Positions 55,265 to 64,000 of a stretch of DNA of 64,000 nucleotides are shown piece by piece (position 1 is the stretch's first letter; each line of letters opens with the position of its first letter). The DNA comes from Burkholderia sp. Bp8992 (lineage in GTDB: Bacteria > Pseudomonadota > Gammaproteobacteria > Burkholderiales > Burkholderiaceae), in contig NZ_QTQI01000033.1 in the NCBI RefSeq assembly GCF_003853705.1, forward strand, positions 20,489 through 84,488, given 5' to 3'. A program made the translations under genes and the position numbers. The notes under the pieces are model-generated. The model was given only the letters and a program-made list of their open reading frames with translations, did not search any database and was not told where the DNA came from.

Positions 55265-56701
55265 TTAAACGCCCGTCGTGAACCATGCATCCGTGCGCGC
55301 GTACAGATCGATGAAGCGTGCATGACGCGCGGCCAGCGAGCGGTCGTCGCGCGGTGCCGCGACCGGCGACGCGGCCGGCGCCAATGCACGCAATGCGTCT
55401 TCCCGCCAGTGCCCGATCGCGACGCCCGCGAGCAGCGCGGCGCCGCGCGTCGCGGCATTCGGGCAGTCGATCGCGTGCAGCGACGCGCCGAGCGCGTCGG
55501 CGAGCAGCTGGCGCCAGCGCGGATCGACCGAGCCGCCGCCCGCGAGGCGCAGCGTCGTCACCGGGTCGCGGCGATCGGCATCGCGAATCGCGTCGAGCCC
55601 CGCGCGCAACGCGAACGCGACGCCCTCGAACGCCGCGCGCATCATCGCGCCGCGCGTATCGCCGAGCCCGAGGCCGAGCCAGCCGCCGCGCGCATCGGGG
55701 TTCATCCACGGCGAACGCTCACCCGTCAGGTACGGCAGGAAGCACAGGCGCTCCGACGCCGGCTGCGCGAACGCGTCGTCATACGCGTCGGCCCATCCCG
55801 CATAGCCGAGCCAGCCGCGCACGGCCTCGAGCGCGAGCCCGACGTTCTGCATCGCGGCCATCGTGTAGTAGCCGCCGCCGGCCGCCGTGCGATAGCGATG
55901 CAGCCCGCGCCGCGCGGGCGGCAGCGCATCCGCGAGCACGACGATCTGGCCGCCGCTGCCGGTCGTCAGCAATGCGTCGCCCGCAGCAACCAGCCCGCTG
56001 CCGAGCGCCGCGCAAGCAGTGTCGGCTGCGCCCGTCGCGAGTGGCACGCCGGCAGGCAGCCCGAGCGCGGCGGCCGCCTGCGCGCCGAGCGTGCCGCAGC
56101 GCGCAGTCGATGCAAGCACCGGCGCGAAGCGGTCGGCCGGCAGGCCGAGCGCGTCGATCAAGGTGACATCCCACGCGCCGTCGGGCGTCGCCAGCGCGGT
56201 CGCGCACGCGTCGCTCGGATCGGCCGCGACGTCGCCGCCGAGCGCGATACGCAGCCAGTCCTTCGGCTGCACGGCCCGGCGCGCGGCGCGCAGCGCATCG
56301 GGTTCGTGCGCGGCCAGCCAGCGCAGCAGCGGGCCGGCCATGCCCGGCGCGACGGGGTTCGGTGCATCGGGCCAGACCGCCGCGTCCGCCTCGCGCACGG
56401 CGCGCGTGTCGGGCCACAGCAGCGCGGGCCGCACCGGCCGGCCGGCCGCGTCGATCAGCACGACGCCGTGCATCTGGCCCGAGAAGCCGATCGCGGCGAC
56501 CTGCGCGCGCTCGCCGGCCGGCAGCCGCGCGGCCGCGCGCACGAGCGCCTGCCACCACGTATCGGGCGCGATCTCGGCCCAACCGGGCAGCGGTGACGAC
56601 AGCGCGTAAGGTTCGCTCGCGACTGCCCGCTCGACGCCGTCGGCATCGAGCGTGACGAGTTTGACGGAGCCGGTGCCGAGGTCGATTCCGAGCAGGCGCA
56701 T
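55265..56701 (-). CDS. FGGY-family carbohydrate kinase (xylulokinase-like)
   Basis: A 478-residue kinase. It opens with LLGIDLGTGSVKLVTLD and has GFSGQMHGVVLID, the xylulokinase-type GQMHG. It continues with LLWPDTRAVRE, TGAADTACAALGSGLV and the C-terminal LRLAGGGSVDPRWRQLLADALG. It is the second FGGY kinase in the window but stands alone, not with a dehydrogenase or transporter, so its substrate may be xylulose or another ketose. About 225 gene-free bases separate it from adhC. Confidence 0.87.
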   Translation of the reverse strand: MRLLGIDLGTGSVKLVTLDADGVERAVASEPYALSSPLPGWAEIAPDTWWQALVRAAARLPAGERAQVAAIGFSGQMHGVVLIDAAGRPVRPALLWPDTRAVREADAAVWPDAPNPVAPGMAGPLLRWLAAHEPDALRAARRAVQPKDWLRIALGGDVAADPSDACATALATPDGAWDVTLIDALGLPADRFAPVLASTARCGTLGAQAAAALGLPAGVPLATGAADTACAALGSGLVAAGDALLTTGSGGQIVVLADALPPARRGLHRYRTAAGGGYYTMAAMQNVGLALEAVRGWLGYAGWADAYDDAFAQPASERLCFLPYLTGERSPWMNPDARGGWLGLGLGDTRGAMMRAAFEGVAFALRAGLDAIRDADRRDPVTTLRLAGGGSVDPRWRQLLADALGASLHAIDCPNAATRGAALLAGVAIGHWREDALRALAPAASPVAAPRDDRSLAARHARFIDLYARTDAWFTTGV

Positions 56702-57140
56702 GACGGGTTGGTGAATTCGTGTGAACGGATCCCGATGATAACGGGATCGCGATACGCGCCCCGGTTTTTACCGCCCGCTCGATGCGCCGGATGCGCGGTC
56801 GAAACCGGGGTTTCACCGGGCGGCACCTTGCGTGCAAAAGCGGCCGTTCGCGGGTTAACCCGGCACGATTTTTCGACACCCGTTTTTGCCACTATGCGCG
56901 CGGCCCGATACACACCATAAAGCGGCCCATATTTGACATGGGGGCCGGCGCTATTTTGAAGGGCTATAAAACCGGGGAACCTCACTCCTGCGGCTGTTTC
57001 CCGATGATCGACACCCTGCTCCATGCCGAATTGGCATATCGAACCAGCAAAGAACGGAATAGTACCCAGCGCTCTTGTTGCGTGGATTCATTCCGCATAA
57101 CTTCGTATCACCCCGAAAACAAGATCATGGAGTGAGACAG
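56702..57140. other. Leader and intergenic region before the NCS2 permease gene
   Basis: 439 bases between divergent genes, less GC-rich than the coding DNA. A nine-base inverted repeat, CCCCGGTTT (56759-56767) and AAACCGGGG (56812-56820), spans 62 bases. TTGACA is at 56933-56938 but has no good -10 at 16-18 bases. GGCTATAAAACC at 56963-56974 is another possible promoter part. The last 70 bases form the riboswitch candidate. No gene is supported. Confidence 0.5.
57074..57123 (+). ncRNA. Candidate xanthine-I (NMT1-type) riboswitch
   Basis: CTTGTT (57074-57079) pairs with AACAAG (57118-57123). Inside lies a second stem, GTGGA/TCCGC (57082-57086 with 57092-57096), then ACTTCGTATCACCCCGAA on the 3' side. 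The outer stem ends five bases before the GGAG ribosome-binding site of a purine permease. The layout, the ATCACCCCGA core and the gene downstream resemble the xanthine-I class as I recall it. Closing the stem on ligand binding could hide the ribosome-binding region. The assignment is tentative. Confidence 0.5.
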
Positions 57141-58517
57141 ATGCAATCGAACACGGTCCATCCGTGCGATGAGGTGCTGCCGACCGGCAAGCTGGTAACG
57201 CTTGGCCTGCAGCACGTCCTCGTCATGTACGCCGGCGCCGTCGCCGTGCCGCTTATCGTCGGCGCGGCGCTCAAGCTGCCGAAAGACCAGATCGCGTTCC
57301 TGATCAGCGCCGATCTGTTTTCGTGCGGAATCGCCACGCTGATCCAGACGCTGGGCCTGTGGATCTTCGGGATCCGCCTGCCCGTCATCATGGGCTGCAC
57401 GTTCGCGGCAGTCGGCCCGATGATCGCGATCGGCACGAACCCCGGCCTCGGCATTCTCGACATCTTCGGATCGACGATCGCGGCGGGCATCATCGGCATC
57501 GTGCTCGCGCCGATGATCGGCAAGCTGTTGCGGTTCTTCCCGCCGGTGGTCGTCGGCACCGTGATCGCGGTGATCGGGCTGTCGCTGATGGAAGTCGGCA
57601 TCAACTGGGCGGCCGGCGGCGTCGGCAACCCCGAGTACGGCAGCCCCGTCTATCTCGGCCTGTCGCTGCTCGTGCTGACGCTGATCCTGCTGATCAACAA
57701 GTTCGGCCGCGGCTTCATCGCGAACATCTCGGTACTGCTCGGCATCGTCGCCGGCTTCGCGATCGCATTCGCGATCGGCCGCGTGAATACCGACGGCGTC
57801 GCGCATGCACCGTGGGTCGGCATCGTGATGCCGTTCCACTTCGGCATGCCGCACTTCGACCCGCTGTCGATCGTGACGATGGTCACGGTGATGTTCGTCA
57901 CGTTCATCGAATCGACCGGCATGTTCCTCGCGGTCGGCGACATGGTCGATCGTCCGGTCAACCAGGAGCGCCTGGTGCGCGGCCTGCGCGTCGACGGCCT
58001 CGGCACGCTGATCGGCGGCATCTTCAACTCGTTCCCGCATACGTCGTTCTCGCAGAACGTCGGCCTGATCGGCGTGACGGGCGTGAAGAGCCGGTTCGTG
58101 TGTGCGACGGGCGGCGTGATCCTCGTGCTGCTCGGCCTGTTCCCGAAGATGGCGCAGGTCGTCGCGTCGGTACCGCCGTTCGTGCTCGGCGGCGCAGGCA
58201 TCGTGATGTTCGGGATGGTCGCCGCGAACGGCATCAAGGTGCTGTCGAAGGTCGACTTCGTGAACAACTCGCACAACCTGTTCATCGTCGCCGTGAGCGT
58301 CGGCATGGGCCTCGTGCCGGTCGTGTCGCCGCACTTCTTCTCGAAGCTGCCGCCGGCGCTCGCGCCGATCCTGCACAGCGGCATCCTGCTGGCCTCGGCC
58401 TCGGCCGTGATCCTGAACATCGTGTTCAACGGCGTGAAAGGCGAAAAGGATGCGCGCTGCGAGATCCGGCGCGCGGGACACGACTTCGACGGGCGTCCCG
58501 TCGACGTGCACCACTGA
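57141..58517 (+). CDS. NCS2-family purine (xanthine/urate) permease
   Basis: A 458-residue transporter of the nucleobase-ascorbate family with about twelve to fourteen membrane segments. It begins GKLVTLGLQHVLVMYAGAVAVPLIVGAAL (the QH motif of segment 1). It carries the FIESTGMFLAVGDMVDRPV segment, with the glutamate that binds purines, and NSFPHTSFSQNVGLIGVTGVKSR with the conserved N-x-G. This pattern fits xanthine or uric acid carriers better than uracil carriers. The start at 57141 follows TGGAGTGAG. A riboswitch candidate precedes it and a strong hairpin follows. Confidence 0.9.
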   Translation: MQSNTVHPCDEVLPTGKLVTLGLQHVLVMYAGAVAVPLIVGAALKLPKDQIAFLISADLFSCGIATLIQTLGLWIFGIRLPVIMGCTFAAVGPMIAIGTNPGLGILDIFGSTIAAGIIGIVLAPMIGKLLRFFPPVVVGTVIAVIGLSLMEVGINWAAGGVGNPEYGSPVYLGLSLLVLTLILLINKFGRGFIANISVLLGIVAGFAIAFAIGRVNTDGVAHAPWVGIVMPFHFGMPHFDPLSIVTMVTVMFVTFIESTGMFLAVGDMVDRPVNQERLVRGLRVDGLGTLIGGIFNSFPHTSFSQNVGLIGVTGVKSRFVCATGGVILVLLGLFPKMAQVVASVPPFVLGGAGIVMFGMVAANGIKVLSKVDFVNNSHNLFIVAVSVGMGLVPVVSPHFFSKLPPALAPILHSGILLASASAVILNIVFNGVKGEKDARCEIRRAGHDFDGRPVDVHH

Positions 58518-58553
58518 TCGCCCCGCGCCCGACGACGGCGCAACGCGGTAAAC

Positions 58554-58585
58554 GCAAGACGCCACGGCATGCCGTGGCGTCTTGC
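58554..58585 (+). terminator. Terminator after the NCS2 permease gene
   Basis: A perfect 32-base palindrome, left arm GCAAGACGCCACGGCA, begins 36 bases after the permease stop. It can form a long stem followed by TTTGG. The T run is short, but the stem is very stable. Position and symmetry both support a terminator. Confidence 0.75.
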
Positions 58586-58772
58586 TTTGGGGGCGACGGA
58601 GCAGATGGCGTGCTCACGGCGGCCACTCCTCGCGTCTAGAGGCGGGCCATCGGAGACGATGTGCAGCGCGGGCCACGCAGGCCAACGCGCCCGGTGTGAT
58701 CGGCATCATGAAAGTCCGATGCATTCGTCGTCACCCAACCCGCTTCGCGCCACACGCTTCGACGGCACAAAA

Positions 58773-58804
58773 AAAACGCCACGGACCTTCGTCCGTGGCG
58801 TTTT
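58773..58804. terminator. Terminator after the RND operon
   Basis: AAAACGCCACGGAC and GTCCGTGGCGTTTT form a 14-base-pair stem around CTTC. On the minus strand it is followed by a run of eight Ts (the A run at 58769-58776 overlaps the stem), so it should end the RND efflux transcript. It can also act on the plus strand through TTTTCGTTTC. Confidence 0.88.
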
Positions 58805-58867
58805 CGTTTCTGCGTACAGCCGGTTCGAAGGACAAGCGCGCGAAGCCGCGCCTGCCCTGCGTTGCGC

Positions 58868-60391
58868 TTACCCGTTCGTCGCCGCTGCCGACGCCGCCGC
58901 CGGAGCAGCTGCCTTGTCGTAGTCGGCCGGCGCATCCGGCGCGCGCGGCGTTTCGCCGGCACGCTGGATCCAGCCGCCGCCCAGCGCGCGATACAGGTCG
59001 ACCAGATTCGTCCAGCGCGCCAGACGCGCGCTGATCAGTGTCTGCTGCGCCGAATACAGGTCCGTCTGCGCGGTCAGCACCGACAGGTAGCTGTCGACGC
59101 CGTTCTTGTAGCGCAGGTCCGACAGGTCGAAACGTCGCTGCTGCGCATGCTCGTTGCGCTCCAGCGCCGCGATCTGCTGGTCGTACGTGCCGCGTGCGGC
59201 CAGACCATCCGCCACTTCGCGGAACGCCGACTGGATCGCCTTCTCGTAGTTGGCGATCTCGATGCGCTTCTGCACATGCGCGAGGTTCAGGTTCGCGATG
59301 TTCTGGCCGCCTTCGAAGATCGGCATCGTGATCTGCGGCGCGAACGACCATGCGGCCGTGCCGGCCTTGAACAGCCCGCCGAGCGTCGGGCTGCCGGTGC
59401 CGAACGCGCCCGTCAGCGAGATCTTCGGGAAGAACGCCGCGCGGGCCGCACCGATGTTCGCGTTCGCGGCCAGCAGCGTCTGCTCGGCCTGCATCACGTC
59501 GGGGCGACGCGTCAGCAGATCCGACGGCAGGCCTGCCGGCACGTCCGTCAGCAGGTTCTGCGCGTCGAGCGGCATGCCCGCCGGCAGATCGTCCGGCAGC
59601 GGCTCGCCGATCAGCAGCACCAGTGCGTTCAGCGCCTGCGCACGCGCACGCGCCTGCGCCTGCTGGTTCGACAGCGCCTGTTCGACCACCGTCTGCGCCT
59701 GGCGCAACTCGAGCTCGGAGCCCGTGCCGTTGTCGAAGCGCAGCTTCGTCAGGTCGTACTGCGCCTGAGCGGACTTCAGCGTGTCCTCCGTGACCTTCAG
59801 CAGGTCATCGGTCGACAGCAGCGTCAGGTATTGATCGGCCACCTGCGACACCAGCGAGATCTCCGACGCCTGCCGTGCGTACGACGTCGACAGGTACTGC
59901 GCGAGCGCCTGGTCCTTCAGGCTCTGCACGCGGCCGAACAGGTCGAGCTCCCACGATGCGGACAGCCCGACGTTGTAGGCGCGCGAGATGTACGGCGCAC
60001 CGGTCTGCGAAAGACCCTGCGGCACGCGCTGGATGTTGCCCGTGCCCGTACCGTCGAGCGTCGGGAACAACCCTGCGCGCGTGATCTGGTACTGCGCGCG
60101 CGCCGCCTCGATGTTCAGCACCGACACGCGCAGGTCGCGGTTGTTCTTCAGCGCGATCTCGATCAGCCGCTGCAGGCGCGGATCGACGAAGAATTCGCGC
60201 CAGCCGATGGCGGTCGCCGCCTGGCCGTTCGCGCTGCGCGCGCCGGCAGCGCCCGGCTGCGTCGCATAGACGCCGCCGGCCGGGTACGCCTGCGCGACGG
60301 GTGCGTCGGGCCGCTTGTAATGCGGCGCCATCGTGCAGCCCGTGGCAAAGAGCGCGACCGCGATTGCAGTCAAAGCGTGTTTTTGCATCAT
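58868..60391 (-). CDS. oprB: RND efflux outer-membrane lipoprotein (OprM/OprB type)
   Basis: A 507-residue outer-membrane channel of the NodT/OprM family. The lipoprotein signal ends in ALFATGC with the acylated cysteine about residue 19. Two outer-membrane efflux domains follow: DPRLQRLIEIALKNNRDLRVSVLNIEAARAQYQI, and later RRPDVMQAEQTLLAANANIGAARAAFFPKISLTGAFG. The C-terminus is Ala-rich. Three possible starts (GTG 60394, ATG 60391, ATG 60388) lie together; I take ATG 60391, which forms TGATG with the stop of the pump gene. It completes the tripartite efflux system encoded upstream. Confidence 0.9.
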   Translation of the reverse strand: MMQKHALTAIAVALFATGCTMAPHYKRPDAPVAQAYPAGGVYATQPGAAGARSANGQAATAIGWREFFVDPRLQRLIEIALKNNRDLRVSVLNIEAARAQYQITRAGLFPTLDGTGTGNIQRVPQGLSQTGAPYISRAYNVGLSASWELDLFGRVQSLKDQALAQYLSTSYARQASEISLVSQVADQYLTLLSTDDLLKVTEDTLKSAQAQYDLTKLRFDNGTGSELELRQAQTVVEQALSNQQAQARARAQALNALVLLIGEPLPDDLPAGMPLDAQNLLTDVPAGLPSDLLTRRPDVMQAEQTLLAANANIGAARAAFFPKISLTGAFGTGSPTLGGLFKAGTAAWSFAPQITMPIFEGGQNIANLNLAHVQKRIEIANYEKAIQSAFREVADGLAARGTYDQQIAALERNEHAQQRRFDLSDLRYKNGVDSYLSVLTAQTDLYSAQQTLISARLARWTNLVDLYRALGGGWIQRAGETPRAPDAPADYDKAAAPAAASAAATNG

Positions 60392-63300
60392 CACTGTCCC
60401 TTGTTGCCTTCGTCGCCGTTGCCCGGCTTCTCTTCGTGGTGCGAGTGCTCCTGAGCCAGGCGCAGCGCCTCGTCGACGTCTTCCTTCTCGCCGCTGAAGA
60501 TCGCGCGGATCTTCACGAAGAACATCGGGATCATGAAGATCGCGAGGAACGTCGCCGTGATCATCCCGCCGATCACGCCCGTACCGATCGCGTGCTGGCT
60601 GGCCGAACCCGCGCCGTTGCTGATCGCGAGCGGCATCACACCGAGAATGAACGCGAGCGACGTCATCAGGATAGGACGCAGCCGCAGGCGCGCCGCTTCC
60701 AGCGCGGCCTCGATCGGCCCCATCTTCTCCGTCTGCTGCAACTCTCGCGCGAATTCCACGATCAGGATCGCGTTCTTCGCCGACAAGCCCACGGTCGTCA
60801 GCAGGCCGACCTGGAAGAACACGTCGTTCTCGAGGCCGCGCATCGTGGCCGCGAGCAGCGCACCGATCACGCCGAGCGGCACGACCATGATCACCGAGAA
60901 CGGGATCGACCAGCTTTCATACAGTGCCGCCAGACACAGGAAAACGACGAGGATTGAGATCGCGTACAGGATCGGCGCCTGCGAGCCCGACTGGATTTCC
61001 TGGAACGACAGGCCCGTCCACGAATAGCCGATACCGACCGGCAGCTTCTTCGCGAGCGTTTCCATCGCGGCCATCGCCTGGCCGGTCGACTTGCCCGGTG
61101 CGGCCTGACCCTGGATTTCCATCGCCGACACGCCGTTGTAGCGCTCGAGCTTCGGCGAACCGTACGTCCAGTGACCGGTCGCGAACGAACTGAACGGCAC
61201 CATCCCGCCCGACCCGTTGCGCACGTACCAGATGTTCATGTCCTCCGGCGTCATCCGGAACGGCGCGTCTGCCTGCACGTAGACCTTCTTGATCCGGCCG
61301 TCGGTGTCGAGGAAGTTGTTCACGTACTTCGACGCCCACGCGATCGAGAACGTCTGGTCGATCGCATCCGCCGTCACGCCCAGCGCATTCGCCTTTTCGC
61401 GGTCGATGTTGACCTTGTACTGCGGCGTATCGTTCAGGCCGTTCGGACGGACACCTTGCAGCGTCGGATCCTTCGACGCCATCCCGAGCAGCTGGTTACG
61501 CGCGGCCATCAGCGCATCGTGGCCGAGACCGGCGTTGTCCGTCAGCTCGAAGTCGAAGCCGGCAGCCGTACCGAGTTCAGGAATCGACGGCGGGTTGAAC
61601 GGGATCACGATCGCGTCCTTGTAGCCGCCGTAGCGCCCGAACATCCGGCCGATCAGCGCCTGCACCTTCTGGTTCGCATGCTGACGCTGCGAGTAATCCT
61701 TCAGGCGCACGAACACGAGACCGGAGTTCTGGCCGCGGCCCGCGAAGCTGAAGCCGTTGACCGTGAACGCCGATTCGACGATTTCCTTCTCGTCCTTCAG
61801 CAGGTAGTCGGAAATGTTCGCGAGCGTCTTCGCGGTCGTTTCCTGCGTCGAGCCCGACGGCGTCTGCACGATCACGAACATCAGGCCCTGGTCTTCATCG
61901 GGCAGGAACGACTTCGGCAGGCGCACGAACAGCAGCCCGACCGCGACGATCACGACCAGATAGATGATGAGCCAGCGGCCCGAGCGCTTGATCACGTGGT
62001 GCACGCCGACGTGGTACTTGTCGCGGCTGTTGTTGAACGTGCGGTTGAACCAGCCGAAGAAGCCCTTCTTCTCTTCGTGATGCCCTTGCGGGATCGGCTT
62101 GAGGATCGTCGCGCACAGCGCCGGCGTCAGAATCAACGCGACGAGCACCGACAGCACCATCGCCGACACGATCGTCAGCGAGAACTGGCGATAGATCGCG
62201 CCGACCGAGCCGCCGGAGAACGCCACCGGCACGAACACCGCCGACAGCACGAGCGCCACGCCGACGAGTGCGCCGGTGATCTGGCCCATCGCCTTGCGGG
62301 TCGCCTCCTTCGGTGACAAGCCCTCTTCGGCCATCACGCGCTCGACGTTCTCCACCACCACGATCGCATCGTCGACCAGCAGGCCGATCGCGAGCACGAG
62401 GCCGAACATCGACAGCGTGTTGATCGAGAAGCCCACCATCGACATGATCGCGAACGTACCGAGCAGCACGACCGGCACCGCGATCGTCGGGATGATCGTC
62501 GCCCGCAGGTTCTGCAGGAACAGATACATCACGAGGAACACGAGCACGATACCTTCGAGCAGCGTCTTGACCACTTCCTCGATCGACAGCTTCACGAACG
62601 GCGTCGTGTCGTACGGATACTTCACGACGAGGCCGTGCGGGAAGAACGGTGCCAGTTCGTCGATCTTCGCGCGCACGGCCTTCGCGGTGGCGAGGGCGTT
62701 CGCGTTGGTCGCGAGCTGGATACCGAGTGCCGCGGTCGGCTGACCGTTGTACTTCGTGTCGAAGTTGTAGTTTTCGCCGCCGAGGCCGATCTGCGCGACG
62801 TCCTTCAGGCGAACCTGCGAGCCGTCCTGGTTGACCTTCAGCAGGATGTTGCCGAACTGCTCGGGCGTCTGCAGCAGCGTCGATTCGGTGATCGTCGCCT
62901 GCAGCATCGTGCCCGGCTTCGCCGGCGTGCCGCCGAGCTGGCCGCCCGCGATCTGCACGTTCTGCGCGGTGATCGCCGAGCTGACGTCGACCGGCGTGAG
63001 GCCGTAGTTGGTCAGGCGGGTCGGGTCGAGCCAGATCCGCATCGCGTACTGCGAGCCGAACAGCGTGACGGTACCGACGCCGTTCAACCGGCTGATCGGA
63101 TCCTTCACGTGCGACGCCACGAAGTTCGCGAGGTCGTACTTGTTCATGCTGCCGTCTTCGGAGTTGAAGGCGAGCACCAGCAGGAAGCTGCTGCTCGACT
63201 TCGTCACCGACAGGCCGAGCTGCTGCACGACCTGCGGCAGAACCGGCGTCGCGAGCGACAGCTTGTTCTGCACCTGAACCTGTGCGATGTCGGCGTTGGT

Positions 63301-63591
63301 GCCCGGCGCGAAGGTCAGCGTGATCGTCGCGTTGCCCGAGTCGTCACTCGTCGACGACATGTACAGGAAGTTGTCGAGACCGCTCATCTGCTGCTCGATC
63401 ACCTGCGTCACCGTGTCTTCCACCGTCTTCGCGGAAGCGCCCGGGTAGTTCGCGGTGATCTGGATCGATGGCGGCGCGATCGTCGGATACTGCGAGATCG
63501 GCAGCGTGAAGATCGCCGCAACCCCGGCCAGCATCAGGATGATGGCGATCACCCACGCGAAGATCGGGCGATCGATAAAAAACTTTGCCAT
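60391..63591 (-). CDS. bpeB: RND multidrug efflux inner-membrane pump (BpeB/AcrB type)
   Basis: A 1066-residue proton-driven pump of the HAE1 family. It opens with [43 protein letters not shown]. The proton-relay aspartates lie in [18 protein letters not shown], and the lysine in [16 protein letters not shown]. The RND motif [24 protein letters not shown] is present. The length matches BpeB of B. pseudomallei and the RND-4 pump of B. cenocepacia, which export drugs such as macrolides, aminoglycosides or fluoroquinolones; the exact substrates are not readable. A 15-base gap follows bpeA, with GGGAG before the start. Confidence 0.93.
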   Translation of the reverse strand: MAKFFIDRPIFAWVIAIILMLAGVAAIFTLPISQYPTIAPPSIQITANYPGASAKTVEDTVTQVIEQQMSGLDNFLYMSSTSDDSGNATITLTFAPGTNADIAQVQVQNKLSLATPVLPQVVQQLGLSVTKSSSSFLLVLAFNSEDGSMNKYDLANFVASHVKDPISRLNGVGTVTLFGSQYAMRIWLDPTRLTNYGLTPVDVSSAITAQNVQIAGGQLGGTPAKPGTMLQATITESTLLQTPEQFGNILLKVNQDGSQVRLKDVAQIGLGGENYNFDTKYNGQPTAALGIQLATNANALATAKAVRAKIDELAPFFPHGLVVKYPYDTTPFVKLSIEEVVKTLLEGIVLVFLVMYLFLQNLRATIIPTIAVPVVLLGTFAIMSMVGFSINTLSMFGLVLAIGLLVDDAIVVVENVERVMAEEGLSPKEATRKAMGQITGALVGVALVLSAVFVPVAFSGGSVGAIYRQFSLTIVSAMVLSVLVALILTPALCATILKPIPQGHHEEKKGFFGWFNRTFNNSRDKYHVGVHHVIKRSGRWLIIYLVVIVAVGLLFVRLPKSFLPDEDQGLMFVIVQTPSGSTQETTAKTLANISDYLLKDEKEIVESAFTVNGFSFAGRGQNSGLVFVRLKDYSQRQHANQKVQALIGRMFGRYGGYKDAIVIPFNPPSIPELGTAAGFDFELTDNAGLGHDALMAARNQLLGMASKDPTLQGVRPNGLNDTPQYKVNIDREKANALGVTADAIDQTFSIAWASKYVNNFLDTDGRIKKVYVQADAPFRMTPEDMNIWYVRNGSGGMVPFSSFATGHWTYGSPKLERYNGVSAMEIQGQAAPGKSTGQAMAAMETLAKKLPVGIGYSWTGLSFQEIQSGSQAPILYAISILVVFLCLAALYESWSIPFSVIMVVPLGVIGALLAATMRGLENDVFFQVGLLTTVGLSAKNAILIVEFARELQQTEKMGPIEAALEAARLRLRPILMTSLAFILGVMPLAISNGAGSASQHAIGTGVIGGMITATFLAIFMIPMFFVKIRAIFSGEKEDVDEALRLAQEHSHHEEKPGNGDEGNKGQ

Positions 63592-63606
63592 GAAGCAGGC
63601 TCCCTG

Positions 63607-64000
63607 TTATTGCGCGCTCGAAGCAGCGGCGGCACTCGCGGGCGCGGCGCCCGATGCGGCGGCACCGGAAGCGGCAGCGGCGCCGGAACCGGCGGCAGCC
63701 GGCGCGGCGGAGGCAGCGGCGCCCGACGCGGCATCGGCCGCCGGTGCGAGCTGGGCGGGGACCGTCTTCACGGTCGCGCCCGGGCGCACCTTGTCGACGC
63801 CCTGGACGATCACGTGATCGCCCGCTTGCAGGCCGCTTTCGACGATCCAGTTCGGGCCCTGCATGCCGGTCGTCTTCAGCGGACGCGGCTCGACCTTGTT
63901 GCTGGCGTTCACCACCATCGCGATCGCCTGCCCCTTCTGGTCATGCGTGACGCCGATCTGCGGCACCAGGAACGCGTTCTCGTTCACGCCTTCCTCGATC
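63607..64000 (-). CDS. bpeA: RND efflux periplasmic adaptor, C-terminal part (cut by window edge)
   Basis: The visible 130 residues are the end of a membrane-fusion protein that links pump and outer-membrane channel. They contain IEEGVNENAFLVPQIGVTHDQKGQAIAMVVNASNKVEPRPLKTTGMQG and GLQAGDHVIVQGVDKVRPGATVKTVP, the membrane-proximal domain of AcrA-like adaptors. They end in a 45-residue Ala/Ser/Gly/Pro-rich tail. The start and lipoprotein signal lie beyond position 64000. It is first of the three RND genes. Confidence 0.9.
   Translation of the reverse strand, partial: IEEGVNENAFLVPQIGVTHDQKGQAIAMVVNASNKVEPRPLKTTGMQGPNWIVESGLQAGDHVIVQGVDKVRPGATVKTVPAQLAPAADAASGAAASAAPAAAGSGAAAASGAAASGAAPASAAAASSAQ

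Larger units (their letters stand above)
58518..58867. other. Intergenic region between convergent permease and outer-membrane factor genes
   Basis: 350 bases with no supported gene. It contains two strong hairpins, listed separately, that share the stem GCCACGG/CCGTGGC. Between them (58590-58770) I see only short Arg-rich open frames without family resemblance. Confidence 0.6.

Overview
The window is a GC-rich (roughly two-thirds G+C), gene-dense piece of a betaproteobacterial chromosome. Gene content points to Burkholderia, most likely the B. cepacia complex: argF beside a DUF3579 gene, a Lrp-regulated kynB-kynU-kynA cluster, a BpeAB-OprB-type RND pump and a zur-znuACB operon. I see no rRNA, tRNA, CRISPR array, insertion sequence or prophage, so this looks like ordinary chromosome with inserted catabolic modules.

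Layout. 1-19.4 kb is mostly housekeeping: DUF3579, argF, murB, yajQ, plsY, ybaK, an acyl-CoA ligase, xerD-ogt, queG, divergent tsaE-amiC, an EamA exporter, a pirin, a thioredoxin-TPR protein, tcdA, pdxH, cfa, a DUF72 protein and msrA. 19.9-22.8 kb has a selenium-binding-protein/methanethiol-oxidase homologue coupled through a TTGA overlap to a membrane protein, then a flavin reductase. 22.8-26.3 kb is tryptophan-to-anthranilate catabolism with its Lrp/AsnC regulator. 26.4-33.1 kb is an aromatic 2-keto-acid module: LysR regulator, benzoylformate decarboxylase, aldehyde dehydrogenase, ketopantoate-reductase-family dehydrogenase and AAHS-type transporter. It reads as a mandelate/benzoylformate route to benzoate.

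33.2-49.1 kb is a polyol regulon in two blocks. The first, on the plus strand, has an arabinitol dehydrogenase, a xylulokinase and a SorC-family regulator. The second, on the minus strand, has a SmoS-like dehydrogenase, PfkB kinase, GatZ/KbaZ-family protein, ABC binding protein, two permeases, a HAD phosphatase and an ATPase. A separate MFS/serine hydrolase/LysR module sits between them. The promoters of the two blocks share one operator design: TTGAC(A/T), 17 bases, GATCAT, overlapping a near-palindrome with a 7-base centre. This ties them to one regulator and is the most interesting observation here.

49.4-52.5 kb is a zinc-uptake operon (zur, znuA, znuC, znuB) with a histidine-rich tail on the ATPase. 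Then come an orphan small membrane protein, the glutathione-dependent formaldehyde pair (adhC, fghA), a second xylulokinase, an NCS2 purine permease with a possible xanthine-I riboswitch over its ribosome-binding region, and an RND efflux operon whose adaptor gene runs off the right edge.
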